A stretch of DNA of 64,000 nucleotides from positions 496,001-560,000 of the forward strand of contig CAWAGF010000001.1 in the NCBI GenBank assembly GCA_963781675.1, in the 5' to 3' direction. Below the pieces are notes generated by a model. That model worked only from the letters and a program-made list of their open reading frames with translations. It was not told the origin of the DNA and made no database searches. A program made the translations under genes and the position numbers. This DNA is from SCTD01 sp963781675 (GTDB lineage Bacteria > Actinomycetota > Actinomycetes > Mycobacteriales > SCTD01). This document shows positions 16,439-25,421 of this stretch, one piece after another. Positions within the stretch are counted from its first letter, which is position 1, and each line of letters starts with the position of its first letter.

Positions 16439-16588
16439 GCGGCTCCTCCTCGTCGGCTCGCCGAGCGCGGCGACCGCGCGAGCATGCCGGATGCGGACGT
16501 CGTCACGCACCCGCCTCGCCGTGCGCAGCGGCCGCGGGGGAGCGTCGCCCTACCGACCGTGCGTCACGCACGCGCACCGGACGACCAG

Positions 16589-18562
16589 TCACGAGCCGGC
16601 CAGCTGGCCCATCGTCTCGTCGATCTGCTTGACCACAGCGGGATCCGCGAGCGTCGTCACGTCGCCGAGCTCACGCCGCTCGGCGATGTCGACCAGGAGG
16701 CGGCGCATGATCTTGCCGCTGCGGGTCTTCGGCAGCTCCGGCGACAGGACGATCTGGCGCGGCTTGGCGATCGCGCCGATCTCCTTGGCGACGTGGTCAC
16801 GCAGCTCCTGCAGGAAGGCGTCGTCGCTGTCGGTGGTCGTCCCCTTCACCGTCACGAAGGCCACGATCGCCTGCCCTGTCGTGGCATCCGCGGCGCCGAC
16901 GACCGCGGCCTCCGCGACCTTCGGGTGCGACACCAGTGCCGACTCCACCTCGGTGGTCGAGATGCGGTGGCCGCTGATGTTCATGACGTCGTCCACGCGG
17001 CCGAGCAGCCACAGGACGTGGTCGTCGTCCCACTTCGCGCCGTCGCCGGCGAAGTACTGGCCCTCGAAGCGGGACCAGTAGGTGTCGCGGTAGCGCTGCT
17101 CGTCGCCCCAGATCCCGCGCAGCATCGACGGCCACGGCTCCGACAGGGTGAGGAAGCCGCCGCCGGTCTCGCCGACGGACCGGCCCTCGCCGTCGACGAC
17201 GTCCACCGCGATGCCCGGCAGCGGGCCCATCGCCGAGCCCGGCTTGGTGCTCGTGACGCCGGGCAGCGGGGCGACCATCATCGCGCCGGTCTCGGTCTGC
17301 CACCAGGTGTCCACGATCGGGCAGCGGTCCCCGCCGATGACCCGGCGGTACCACATCCAGGCCTCCGGGTTGATCGGCTCACCGACGCTGCCGAGCAGCC
17401 GCAGCGAGCTCAGGTCGCGCCCGGCCGGCAGGTCCTCGCCCCACTTCATGAAGGTGCGGATCGCGGTGGGGGCGGTGTACAGGATGGTCACGCCGTACTG
17501 CTCGACGATCGACCACCAGCGGTCCCGACCGCCGGCGTCGGGCGTCCCCTCGTACATCACCTGCGTCGCACCGTTGGCGAGCGGGCCGTACGTCAGGTAG
17601 CTGTGGCCGGTCACCCAGCCGACGTCGGCGGTGCACCAGTAGACGTCGGTCTCGGGCTTGAGGTCGAAGACCGCCCAGTGCGTCCAGGCGCACTGCGCGA
17701 GGTAGCCGCCGGAGGTGTGCAGGATCCCCTTCGGCTTGCCGGTCGTGCCGGAGGTGTAGAGCAGGAACAGCGGCTGCTCGGCGTCGAAGGCCTGCGCCTG
17801 GTGCGCCTCCGGCTGCGCCTCGACGGCGTCGTGCCACCAGACGTCGCGGCCCTCGACCCACGCGACGTCCTGCTTGGTGCGCTTGACGACGACCACGTTG
17901 GTGACCGACGGGCAGCGCTCGACCGCCTCGTCGACGGCGGGCTTGAGCGCGGAGGCCGCGCCGCGGCGGAAGCCGCCGTCGGCCGTGATGACGACCTTGG
18001 CCTCGGCGTCGGTGATCCGGTCGACGAGCGCCTGCGCGGAGAAGCCGCCGAACACCACGGAGTGCGCGGCCCCGATGCGCGCGCAGGCCAGCATCGAGAT
18101 GACGGCCTCGGGCACCATCGGCAGGTAGATGCAGACGCGGTCGCCGGCCTGCACGCCGAGCGCCTCGAGGCCGTTCGCCGCCTGCGACACGAGCACCTGC
18201 AGCTCGGCGTAGGTGATGTCGCGCCGGTCGTCCTCCGGCTCGCCCACCCAGTGCAGCGCGATCCGGTCGCCGTTGCCGGCGTCGACGTGCCGGTCCACGC
18301 AGTTGACCGCGACGTTGAGCTGCCCGCCGACGAACCACTTCGCGAACGGCGGCTGCCAGTCGAGCACCTCGTCCCACGGCCGGTCCCACTGCAGCCGCTG
18401 CGCCTGCTCGGCCCAGAAGCCGAGCCGGTCGGCGGCGGCCCGCTCGTACGCCTCCGCCGTGACGTTGGCGCTCGCCGCGAGCTCGGCCGGCGGGTCGAAG
18501 CGTCGGCTCTCGCGGGCCAGTGCCTCCAACGACGTGGCCTCAGGGCCGGTCTGCTCGGTCAC
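16589..18562 (-). CDS. acs: Acetyl-coenzyme A synthetase
   Basis: The 657-residue AMP-forming enzyme activates acetate to acetyl-CoA via acetyl-AMP. Visible motifs are the P-loop-like YTSGTTGKPKG, the aromatic DTWWQTETG, the hinge region GRVDDVMNISGHR, and the C-terminal acetylatable lysine in PKTRSGKIMRR. GTG start with SD GGAGGAG. Directly downstream of a symporter/DUF485 pair of the acetate-permease type, so the two should act together in acetate uptake and use. Position next to the ssd/tad region is conserved in mycobacteria. Confidence 0.96.
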   Translation of the reverse strand: MTEQTGPEATSLEALARESRRFDPPAELAASANVTAEAYERAAADRLGFWAEQAQRLQWDRPWDEVLDWQPPFAKWFVGGQLNVAVNCVDRHVDAGNGDRIALHWVGEPEDDRRDITYAELQVLVSQAANGLEALGVQAGDRVCIYLPMVPEAVISMLACARIGAAHSVVFGGFSAQALVDRITDAEAKVVITADGGFRRGAASALKPAVDEAVERCPSVTNVVVVKRTKQDVAWVEGRDVWWHDAVEAQPEAHQAQAFDAEQPLFLLYTSGTTGKPKGILHTSGGYLAQCAWTHWAVFDLKPETDVYWCTADVGWVTGHSYLTYGPLANGATQVMYEGTPDAGGRDRWWSIVEQYGVTILYTAPTAIRTFMKWGEDLPAGRDLSSLRLLGSVGEPINPEAWMWYRRVIGGDRCPIVDTWWQTETGAMMVAPLPGVTSTKPGSAMGPLPGIAVDVVDGEGRSVGETGGGFLTLSEPWPSMLRGIWGDEQRYRDTYWSRFEGQYFAGDGAKWDDDHVLWLLGRVDDVMNISGHRISTTEVESALVSHPKVAEAAVVGAADATTGQAIVAFVTVKGTTTDSDDAFLQELRDHVAKEIGAIAKPRQIVLSPELPKTRSGKIMRRLLVDIAERRELGDVTTLADPAVVKQIDETMGQLAGS

Positions 18563-18618
18563 GGTTCTCCTCCAGGGGGCGGGCGCCCGGCCATCCTGGT
18601 CGAGCGCCCGCGTACCGG

Positions 18619-20301
18619 CTAGTGCGGGGTGGCCTTCTCGGAGCCCGCGCCGGTCAGGGAGCGGACCTCCATCTCGGCGTGCTTGTCCGGGTCGTGCTCC
18701 TTGGACAGCACGGTCCCGAGCCAGCCGCAGAAGAACCCGAAGGGGATGGAGGCCAGCCCGGGGTTCTCCAGCGGGAACCACGAGAAGTCCGTGCCCAGCG
18801 GGAAGAGCGAGGCGCTCACGTCGGGGGCGCCGTCGACGCCGGGCGTCACCTTGCCGGACACGACCGGCGAGAAGAAGACGAGCACGACCGAGGAGATCAG
18901 GCCGCCGTAGATGGCGGCGACCGCACCGGTCGTGGTGAAGCGCCTCCAGAACAGGCTGTCGAGGATCGCCGGCAGGTTGCCCGACGCCGCGACGGCGAAG
19001 GCGAGCGCGACGAGGAACGCGACGTTGAGCTTCTGCGCGTAGATCGAGAGCACGATCGCGACGCCGCCGATGACGAACGCCGCGATGCGGGCGACCCGTA
19101 CCTCGTCCTTCTCCGACGCCTCGCCGCGCTTGAGGACGGAGGCGTAGATGTCGTGCGCGAACGAGCTCGAGCTGGTCAGCGTGAGCCCCGCGACGACGGC
19201 GAGGATCGTCGCGAAGGCGACGGCCGCGATGACGGCCAGCAGGAGCGTTCCCCCTGTGTCGCCGAAGAAGTCCTGCCCGATCGCCTCGGCGAGCTGGGGG
19301 GCGGCGGTGTTGCCGGCCGGGTTCTGCGCCTTGATCGCCTCGGGTCCGACCAGGGCCGCGGCGCCGAAGCCGAGGCAGATGGTCATCAGGTAGAAGGAGC
19401 CGATGATGCCGATCGCCCAGAGGACGGACTTCCGGGCGGCCTTGGCGTCCGGCACCGTGGAGAAGCGCGTGAGGATGTGCGGCAGGCCGGCGGTGCCGAG
19501 CACGAGCGCGATGCCCAGGCTGAGCAGGTCGAGCTTTCGGCCAGGCCCTGCGCCTCAGTGGCGTACCTGCCGCCGGGCTGCAGGAACGCCTCGCCCTTGC
19601 CGCTCTTGTCGGCCGCGTCGCCGAGGCAGCTCGCTGACGCTGCCGCCGTACTTCACCATCACCAGGACCGTCACCAGCGTCGTGCCGGTCATGAGCAGGA
19701 CGGCCTTGATGATCTGCACCCAGGTGGTGCCCTTCATGCCACCGACGGTGAGCTAGAAGATCATCAGCGCGCCGACCGCGACGATGGTGATGTTCTTGGC
19801 GGTGTCGCTGCTGACGCCGAGCAGCAGGGTGACCAGCGCGCCCGCGCCGACCATCTGCGCCAGCAGGTAGAAGATCGAGACGGTGATGGTGGAGATGCCG
19901 GCCGCCACGCGCACGGGTCGCTGCCTCATCCGGAACGCCAGGACGTCGGCCATCGTGTACTTGCCGCTGTTGCGCAGCAGCTCGGCGACGAGCAGCAGCG
20001 CGACGAGCCAGGCGACGAGGAAGCCGATGGAGTACAGGAACCCGTCGTAGCCGGACAGCGCGATGATGCCGGCGATGCCGAGGAAGCTGGCCGCAGACAT
20101 GTAGTCGCCGCCGATCGCCACGCCGTTCTGCGGGCCGGTCAGCGAGCGTCCGCCGGAGTAGAAGTCGGCCGCCGTCGCGTTGTTGCGGCTCGCCTTGACG
20201 GTGATGACCAGCGTCGCGAGCACGAAGACGACGAACAGCGAGATGGTGAGCGTCCGCTGCCCGCCCTCGACGGCGTCGGCCGCCTGCGCGAGCGCGCTCA
20301 T
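18619..20301 (-). pseudogene. actP: Sodium:solute symporter (ActP-like acetate permease), interrupted
   Basis: A 561-codon symporter of the SSS family with about thirteen helices; visible pieces include GVAIGGDYMSAASFLGIAG, GGMKGTTWVQIIKAVLLMTG and LGTAGLPHILTRFSTVPDA. The frame as given is broken three times: a stop at 19753-19755 where the family has Tyr (one substitution, TAC to TAG), a +1 shift near 19627 and a -1 shift near 19537. The two shifts cancel, and protein similarity continues through all of them. Partnered with the DUF485 gene by an ATGA overlap and upstream of acs, so the role is acetate or pyruvate uptake. The changes may be sequence errors. Confidence 0.85.
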
Positions 20302-20648
20302 CGCTGCGTCCCCTCGAGCCGGTGCCGGATCGCGTCGGCGGTCGGGTCGAAGTGCCGCTCGGCGTACCGCGAGTAGACGTAGGCGATGACGAACGTCGAG
20401 AGGAACTGCGACAGGCCCAGCAGGTAGGCCACGTTGATGTTGCCGAGCACCTCGGTCGACATGAAGTCGCGGGCGTAGATGGTCAGCAGGATGTAGAGCA
20501 CGTACCAGGCGAGGAAGGCGACGGTCGCCGGGAAGACGAAGCGGCGCAGGGTGCGCTTCAGGCCCTGGAGCTCCTCGCTGGCCTGCACCTCGGCGAAGGT
20601 CGAGCCCCCGCCGGCGTGCGTGTCCGGACGTTCGTGCGTTGCGCTCAT
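20298..20648 (-). CDS. DUF485 membrane protein, partner of the symporter
   Basis: The 116-residue protein has two membrane helices (about 41-62 and 76-98) and the DUF485 signature LKRTLRRFVFPATVAFLAWY near residue 30. Genes of this family (YjcH) normally precede actP. ATG with SD AGGAG, and a stop that overlaps the symporter ATG (ATGA), so the two are translationally coupled. Confidence 0.9.
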   Translation of the reverse strand: MSATHERPDTHAGGGSTFAEVQASEELQGLKRTLRRFVFPATVAFLAWYVLYILLTIYARDFMSTEVLGNINVAYLLGLSQFLSTFVIAYVYSRYAERHFDPTADAIRHRLEGTQR

Positions 20649-20714
20649 CAGGGCTCCTGACGTCGGTGGGAACGTGACGTAGCGCACATTCGGGGCGTCC
20701 GCACGTGTGCGCAC

Positions 20715-20720
20715 TAGCGT
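20715..20720 (+). promoter_or_regulatory. Putative leaderless -10 element of the Fic-like gene
   Basis: TAGCGT ends 8 nt before the GTG at 20729 with no SD. Confidence 0.45.
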
Positions 20721-20728
20721 CGAGCGGC

Positions 20729-21565
20729 GTGACCGACCTGCTCGCGCCGCTCGTCGACCTGCCCGGCGTCGCGGACGGCGTGGCGGAGGCGCGCACCGCC
20801 GTCGACGCCCTGCTGTCGCACCGCGTGCTGCGCCGCGGCTCGGCCGAGGTCACCGCGGAGTCCGCGCTGCGCGGTGCCCGCGCGTCCGCCGAGCTGGAGG
20901 GCGCCGGCATCGAGCTCGAGCGCCTGCGCGGGCAGCTGATGGCAGGCGGCACGGTCACGCTGCCGAGCAAGGACGACCGCGGTGCCCGGCTCGTCGAGAG
21001 CGCGGTACGGCTGCACGCGGACCTCGGGCAGCTGCTCGTGCCGTGGCGGCACAGCCCGCGCCAGGCGCTGGCCCGGCTGCACGTGCTGGCCGCGTCCGAG
21101 GTCGTCGACGACACCGACGCGCTGGGCCGTCCGCGCGCGCAGGGCCAGCCGTACGACGACCCGGTCGGGCTCGGGCCTGCCCCGGAGCCGGTGGAGGTGG
21201 CCGCGCGGCTCGACGGGCTGGCACGGGTCCTCGCCAGTGGCACCTCCGCCCCGGCGGTCGTCGTCGCGGGGGTGGTGCACGGGGAGCTGATGGCGCTGCG
21301 GGCGTTCGGGACGGCGGACGGCCTGGTCGCGCGGGCGGCGGCACGGCTGGTGCTGGTCGACCGCGGCCTCGACCCGAAGGCCGTCTCCGCCCCCGAGGTC
21401 GGGCACGCGGAGCTGCACCACGAGTACGGCGACGCGCTGCGCGCCTACGTCGCCGGCGGCGAGGCCGGCGTCGCGACCTGGCTGGTGCACTGCGCGCGGG
21501 CGGTGGCGCTCGGCGCCCGCGAGGGGCTCGCGGTGTGCGAGGCCATCAAGCGCGGCCAGACCTAG
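20729..21565 (+). CDS. Fic-fold-like protein with degenerate Fic motif
   Basis: The 278-residue, mostly helical protein has a central segment VVHGELMALRAFGTADG followed by LVARAAARLVLVDRGLDP (about 188-222) that aligns with the Fic core H-P-F-x-D/E-G-N-G-R-x2-R. The catalytic His-Pro-Phe is not kept (LRAFGTADG) and Gly-Asn-Gly-Arg is reduced, so AMP transfer is unlikely. Homologues of this size occupy the same place next to the HAD phosphatase and ssd in other actinobacteria. No membrane segment or signal peptide. The family relation is an inference from one motif and the helical layout. Confidence 0.65.
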   Translation: MTDLLAPLVDLPGVADGVAEARTAVDALLSHRVLRRGSAEVTAESALRGARASAELEGAGIELERLRGQLMAGGTVTLPSKDDRGARLVESAVRLHADLGQLLVPWRHSPRQALARLHVLAASEVVDDTDALGRPRAQGQPYDDPVGLGPAPEPVEVAARLDGLARVLASGTSAPAVVVAGVVHGELMALRAFGTADGLVARAAARLVLVDRGLDPKAVSAPEVGHAELHHEYGDALRAYVAGGEAGVATWLVHCARAVALGAREGLAVCEAIKRGQT

Positions 21566-21574
21566 GAGACGGGA

Positions 21575-21602
21575 ACGGCGGCCCTCCGGGGAGGGCCGCC
21601 GT
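21575..21602. terminator. Bidirectional hairpin terminator
   Basis: Perfect 12-bp stem ACGGCGGCCCTC / GAGGGCCGCCGT with loop CGGG, 10 nt after the Fic-like stop and between convergent genes. The 258 bp from here to the HAD gene hold no supported gene. Confidence 0.85.
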
Positions 21603-21860
21603 CGCCATGCGCGGGGGTCAGGTGATCAAGGCGTGCACGTTGTCCGTCGGGCCGGTCCCGGTGCAGGTCGCTTCCTCTCGGTGAACGATGTGGGACTGCT
21701 CGACGTGCCTGTCGCGGCTGGTCGCACGTGGGTGCCTGGCTCTCGCGCACGGACCGCCGTCGAGGAGGTCTTGCCTGCCCGCAGGCGGTGGTCCGTGCGG
21801 TCTGTTGTACGCCGAGTGGAGGGGTCGCGCAAGCCCCTGTTGTGACGACGGTCACAGGGC

Positions 21861-22652
21861 TCAGCGACGGCGGCCGGCCCACCAGGCGAGGCCCACCGCG
21901 CCGGCCGCCACGGCCACCCCGGCGTAGGCCGCCGGCGGCCCGGGCGGTGCCGGGATCGCCGGCACCCGACGGGTCCGTACGCGCACCGGCCGCTCGAACT
22001 CCCGCAGCCGCCAGCCCTGCTCGGCGGCGTACCGCCGCAGCGCCTTGTCGGGGTTGACCGCCACCGGGTTCCCGACCGCCTCGAGCATCGGCCGGTCGGT
22101 GAAGCTGTCGCTGTAGGCCCAGCACTGCGCCAGGTCGTAGCCGCGCTGCGCGGCCAGCTCCCGGACGGCCACCGCCTTGCCCTCGCCGTACGCGTAGAAC
22201 GCGATCTCGCCGGTGTACCTGCCCTCGTCGACGACCATCCGCGTCGCGATCACGTGGTCGACACCGAGCATGTCGCCGATCGGTCCGACGACCTCCTCGC
22301 CGCTGCTGCTGACGATGACGACGTCCCGGCCCGCGGCGTGGTGCTCGTCGAACAGCGCCACCGCCTCGGCGTAGACCATCGGGTCGATCAGCTCGTGCAG
22401 CGTCTCGGCGACGATCGCGTTCACCGTCTCGACCGGCCACCCCGCGCACAGCGTCTTGAGGTAGTCGCGCATCCGGTCCATCGAGTCCTCGTCCGCCCCC
22501 TGCAGCAGGTAGACGAACTGCGCGAACGAGCTCTTGAGGACGGCCCGCCGGTTGACCAGGCCGCCCTTGTAGAAGGGCCGGCTGAAGGCCAGCGTGCTGC
22601 TCTTCGCGATGACGGTCTTGTCCAGGTCGAAGAAGGCGGCGGCGGCGCTCAC
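21861..22652 (-). CDS. HAD-IB family hydrolase with C-terminal membrane anchor
   Basis: The 263-residue protein has the HAD nucleophile FFDLDKTVIAKSS at the N-terminus, VIVSSSGEEVV as motif II, GEGKAVAVREL with the motif III lysine, and WAYSDSFTDRPMLE as motif IV. It belongs to the SerB-like IB group; relatives dephosphorylate small substrates and some are linked to cell division or development. A hydrophobic stretch at the end (AYAGVAVAAGAVGLAWWAG, about 242-260) followed by RRR may anchor it. Leaderless GTG start. Divergent from ssd, as in mycobacteria. Confidence 0.88.
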   Translation of the reverse strand: MSAAAAFFDLDKTVIAKSSTLAFSRPFYKGGLVNRRAVLKSSFAQFVYLLQGADEDSMDRMRDYLKTLCAGWPVETVNAIVAETLHELIDPMVYAEAVALFDEHHAAGRDVVIVSSSGEEVVGPIGDMLGVDHVIATRMVVDEGRYTGEIAFYAYGEGKAVAVRELAAQRGYDLAQCWAYSDSFTDRPMLEAVGNPVAVNPDKALRRYAAEQGWRLREFERPVRVRTRRVPAIPAPPGPPAAYAGVAVAAGAVGLAWWAGRRR

Positions 22653-22658
22653 GCGGCC

Positions 22659-22664
22659 AGGGTA
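22659..22664 (-). promoter_or_regulatory. Putative leaderless -10 element of the HAD gene
   Basis: On the minus strand TACCCT ends 6 nt before the GTG, and there is no SD. Confidence 0.5.
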
Positions 22665-22748
22665 GGGCGGTGTGGCGCCCAGGCGACGGTTTCGCGGGGT
22701 GCGCCACGGGGACATGCACCTCGACCGGTCCTGCCGGTCCCACGTACG

Positions 22749-22819
22749 GGTCCGGCTCAACCCCCCCCGGAGTCGGACCTAGCGAGACGACCCCCGCCAC
22801 CCCCCCGGCGGGGGTCGTC
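22749..22819 (+). promoter_or_regulatory. Tandem hairpins upstream of the tad operon
   Basis: First stem GGTCCGGCTC / GAGTCGGACC (22749-22758, 22770-22779; one G-U pair) closes over a C-rich loop. Second stem GACGACCCCCGCC / GGCGGGGGTCGTC (22786-22798, 22807-22819) is a perfect 13 bp with an 8-nt loop. They lie between divergent genes, so neither is an ordinary end-of-gene terminator. A transcript leader or attenuator for ssd-tad is possible. Confidence 0.45.
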
Positions 22820-22910
22820 CGCGTGCGGGGGCCGTGGTGCCGTCCTGAGGGCGGGTTCGTCGCGGCTGAACCGCTCCTCGTGGCCCGCGAGGAGCTCGCC
22901 GTCAAGGCCG

Positions 22911-22928
22911 CCTGTGGACGTCCACAGG
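22911..22928. promoter_or_regulatory. 18-bp perfect palindrome upstream of ssd
   Basis: CCTGTGGACGTCCACAGG is a perfect palindrome 90 bp before ssd. The half-site TCCACAG(G) recurs in the spacers of the same cluster at 27057, 27084 and 28246. It is a candidate operator of the pilus locus; the regulator is unknown. Confidence 0.45.
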
Positions 22929-23018
22929 CTCGACCGCCGCGCCTCCCGCCGCACGACCGCTCGGGTGGGGTCAGGGCCTCGCGCCGCACCCGCACGGCGC
23001 CGCCGCCGCGGAGGCCCC

Positions 23019-24089
23019 GTGACCGCTCGCTCCCTCGTCGTCACCGCCGACCCCGACGTCCTCGACGACCTGCTCCGGCTCGCCGCGACGGCGGGCGCCG
23101 AGCTGGAGGTGGCCACCGACGGCGGCGCCGCCCGCCGCTCCTGGTCCAGCGCGCCGTTCGTCGTCGTCGCCGCGGACGCCGTCGACAGCTGCGCCCGCCA
23201 GCGACTGCCCCGCCGCGACGACGTCGTCCTGCTCGGCAGCGACCTCGACGACGCCGGCATCTGGCAGCGCGCGGTCGAGGTCGGCGCCGCGCACGTCGTC
23301 TTCCTCCCGGACGCCGAGCCCTGGCTGACCGAGCGCCTCGCCGACGCGGCGGAGGACGGCGGGTACGACGGGACGCTCGTCGCCGTCCTCGGCGGTCGAG
23401 GTGGGGCAGGCGCCACGACCTTCGCCGCCGCGCTCGCCGTCACCGCCACCCGGTCCGGGCGGAGCGCGCTGCTGGTCGACGGCGACCCGCTCGGCGGCGG
23501 CATCGACCTCGTCTTCGGCGGCGAGCAGGACCGGGGCCTGCGCTGGCCCGGCCTGCTGTCGACGCGGGGCCGCGTCCCGGCGGCTGCTCTGTCCGGTGCG
23601 CTGCCGCAGATGCAGGGCCTCAGCGTCCTGTCGTGGGACCGCGGCCGGGCCGACCCGCTCCCGCTCGAGGCGCTGGACGCAGTGCTGTCCGCAGGCCGCC
23701 GCGCGCACGAGCTCGTGGTCGTGGACCTGCCTCGCTCGCTCGACGAGGCAGGGCGCGCCGTGCTCGCCGCCGCGACCACCACGGTGCTCGTCGTGCCGAC
23801 GGAGGTGCGCGCCGCCGCGGCCGCCTCCCGCGTCGCGGCCGCCGTCGGCACGCTCTGCGCGGACCTGCGGGTCGTCACCCGCGGACCCTCTCCGTCCGGG
23901 CTCGGCGGTGACCAGCTGGCGCGCGCGCTGGGGCTGCCGCTGCTCGCCGAGCTCAAGGCCGAGCCGGGCCTCGACCTCGCGCTCGAGCACGGCGACGCCC
24001 CGGCGCAGCGCGGGCGGGGACCGCTGTCGGCGGCGTGCAGCCGGCTGCTGGACGAGCTGCTGCCGCTGACCGGACGGGCCGCGGCGTGA
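23019..24089 (+). CDS. ssd: Septum-site determining protein Ssd / TadZ-CpaE-like ATPase
   Basis: The 356-residue protein has an N-terminal receiver-like domain lacking the usual acidic pocket (about 1-110) and a MinD/ParA-type ATPase domain with a deviant Walker A, LGGRGGAGATTFAAALA near residue 126, in which the signature lysine is not present, then LLVDGDPLGGGID. In Tad systems this protein places the secretion machine at the pole; in mycobacteria the homologue also affects septation. GTG with SD GGAGG. First gene of the tad cluster. Confidence 0.88.
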   Translation: MTARSLVVTADPDVLDDLLRLAATAGAELEVATDGGAARRSWSSAPFVVVAADAVDSCARQRLPRRDDVVLLGSDLDDAGIWQRAVEVGAAHVVFLPDAEPWLTERLADAAEDGGYDGTLVAVLGGRGGAGATTFAAALAVTATRSGRSALLVDGDPLGGGIDLVFGGEQDRGLRWPGLLSTRGRVPAAALSGALPQMQGLSVLSWDRGRADPLPLEALDAVLSAGRRAHELVVVDLPRSLDEAGRAVLAAATTTVLVVPTEVRAAAAASRVAAAVGTLCADLRVVTRGPSPSGLGGDQLARALGLPLLAELKAEPGLDLALEHGDAPAQRGRGPLSAACSRLLDELLPLTGRAAA

Positions 24090-24138
24090 CGCCCGCGCCG
24101 GACGGCGCGGCTCCGAACCTGCTCGTCGTGCGCGCGGC

Positions 24139-25296
24139 ATGAGTGTCCTCGACGCGGGACTGCTCGACCGGGTGCGCCGGCGCGTGGCCCTGGCGGGCAC
24201 GCCGGTCACCGCGGCGGCCGTCGCTGCTGCGCTGCGCGAGGAGGGGGGCGCGCTCCGCGGCGACGCCGAGCTGCTCCCGGTGCTGCGGCTGCTGCAGAGC
24301 GAGATCACCGGAGCGGGACCGCTCGAGCCGCTGCTGCGGGACCCGTCCGTCACGGACGTGCTGGTGAACGCGCACGACGACGTCTGGGTCGACCGCGGCT
24401 CCGGCCTCGAGCGGGTGGCCGTGCGCTTCCCGGACGACCTGGCCGTACGCCGCCTGGCCCAGCGGCTCGCCGCCCCGACCGGCCGTCGCCTCGACGACGC
24501 CCAGCCCTGGGTGGACGCCCGGCTCGCCGACGGCGTGCGCCTGCACGCCGTCCTGCCGCCGATCTCCACGGGCGGCACCTGCCTGTCGCTGCGCGTGCCG
24601 CGCACCAAGGTGTTCACGCTCGACGAGCTGGTGTCCGCCGGTTCGGTCCCGGAGGAGGGCGCCGCCCTGCTCGGCCGGCTCATCGCCTCCCGCACAGCCT
24701 TCTTGATCACCGGCGGGACGGGCACCGGGAAGACCACCCTGCTGTCGGCCCTGCTCTCCCTGGTCCCGGCGCAGGACCGGCTGCTGCTGGTCGAGGACGC
24801 CGGTGAGCTCGCGCCCGCGCACCCGCACGTCGTGCGGCTGGAGGCCCGCCCGCCGAACCTCGAGGGTGCCGGCGCGGTGACGCTGCGGGACCTGGTGCGG
24901 CAGGCGCTGCGGATGCGCCCGGACCGGGTCGTGGTCGGCGAGGTCCGCGGCGCGGAGGTGGTCGACCTGCTGGCCGCCCTGAACACCGGCCACGAGGGCG
25001 GCTGCGGCACCCTGCACGCGAACTCCGCGCGGGACGTGCCGGCGCGGCTCGAGGCGCTCGCGGCCGTGGCCGGCCTGAGCCGCCACGCGCTGCACAGCCA
25101 GCTCGCGTCCGGGTTGCGGGTGGCCGTCCACCTCGTGCGGGCCCGCGACGGGCAGCGTCGCGTGGCCGAGGTGTGCGTGCTCGTCCGGGGTGCGGACGGG
25201 CTGGTGCGCGCGGAGGCGGCCTGGTCCTGGGACGGGCTCGCCACGCGCAGGGGGTCGGGGTGGGAGCAGCTCGACGCGCTGCTGTCGCCGCCGTGA
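24139..25296 (+). CDS. tadA: TadA/CpaF family secretion ATPase
   Basis: The 385-residue hexameric ATPase drives pilus assembly. Walker A is GGTGTGKTTLLS near residue 192, followed by the Asp box LVEDAGELAP and Walker B/His box RPDRVVVGEVRGAE with GCGTLHANSA. The N-terminal domain (LLQSEITGAGPLEPLLRDPS) is typical of the type IV secretion/TadA group. The stop overlaps a short GTG-started reading frame, which in turn overlaps tadB. Confidence 0.94.
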   Translation: MSVLDAGLLDRVRRRVALAGTPVTAAAVAAALREEGGALRGDAELLPVLRLLQSEITGAGPLEPLLRDPSVTDVLVNAHDDVWVDRGSGLERVAVRFPDDLAVRRLAQRLAAPTGRRLDDAQPWVDARLADGVRLHAVLPPISTGGTCLSLRVPRTKVFTLDELVSAGSVPEEGAALLGRLIASRTAFLITGGTGTGKTTLLSALLSLVPAQDRLLLVEDAGELAPAHPHVVRLEARPPNLEGAGAVTLRDLVRQALRMRPDRVVVGEVRGAEVVDLLAALNTGHEGGCGTLHANSARDVPARLEALAAVAGLSRHALHSQLASGLRVAVHLVRARDGQRRVAEVCVLVRGADGLVRAEAAWSWDGLATRRGSGWEQLDALLSPP

Positions 25297-25421
25297 CCGT
25301 CGCGGCCGGGTGCGCGACCGCAGTGGACCTCAGCGTGCCTGCGCACCGGTGGTGGTCGTCGCGACCCCCGGCGTCGCCCGTACCGGTGCGCGGCCTGCGT
25401 GAGCACGAGGCAGGTCCGTGA
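25293..25421 (+). CDS. Possible 42-residue coupled ORF between tadA and tadB
   Basis: GTG overlaps the tadA stop (GTGA), and the TGA stop overlaps the tadB GTG in the same four-base way, so this frame bridges the two genes exactly. The peptide starts with a short hydrophobic, Cys-containing stretch (VTVAAGCATAVDL) and has Trp-Trp in the middle; no known domain. It may be translated to couple tadA to tadB or may be chance in GC-rich DNA. Confidence 0.35.
   Translation: MTVAAGCATAVDLSVPAHRWWSSRPPASPVPVRGLREHEAGP

Noticed and set aside
22911..22928. TCCACA motifs as DnaA boxes of a replication origin
   Set aside because: The sites form a palindrome without the TTA of TTATCCACA, the region lacks AT-rich DNA, and dnaA/dnaN/gyr genes are absent.
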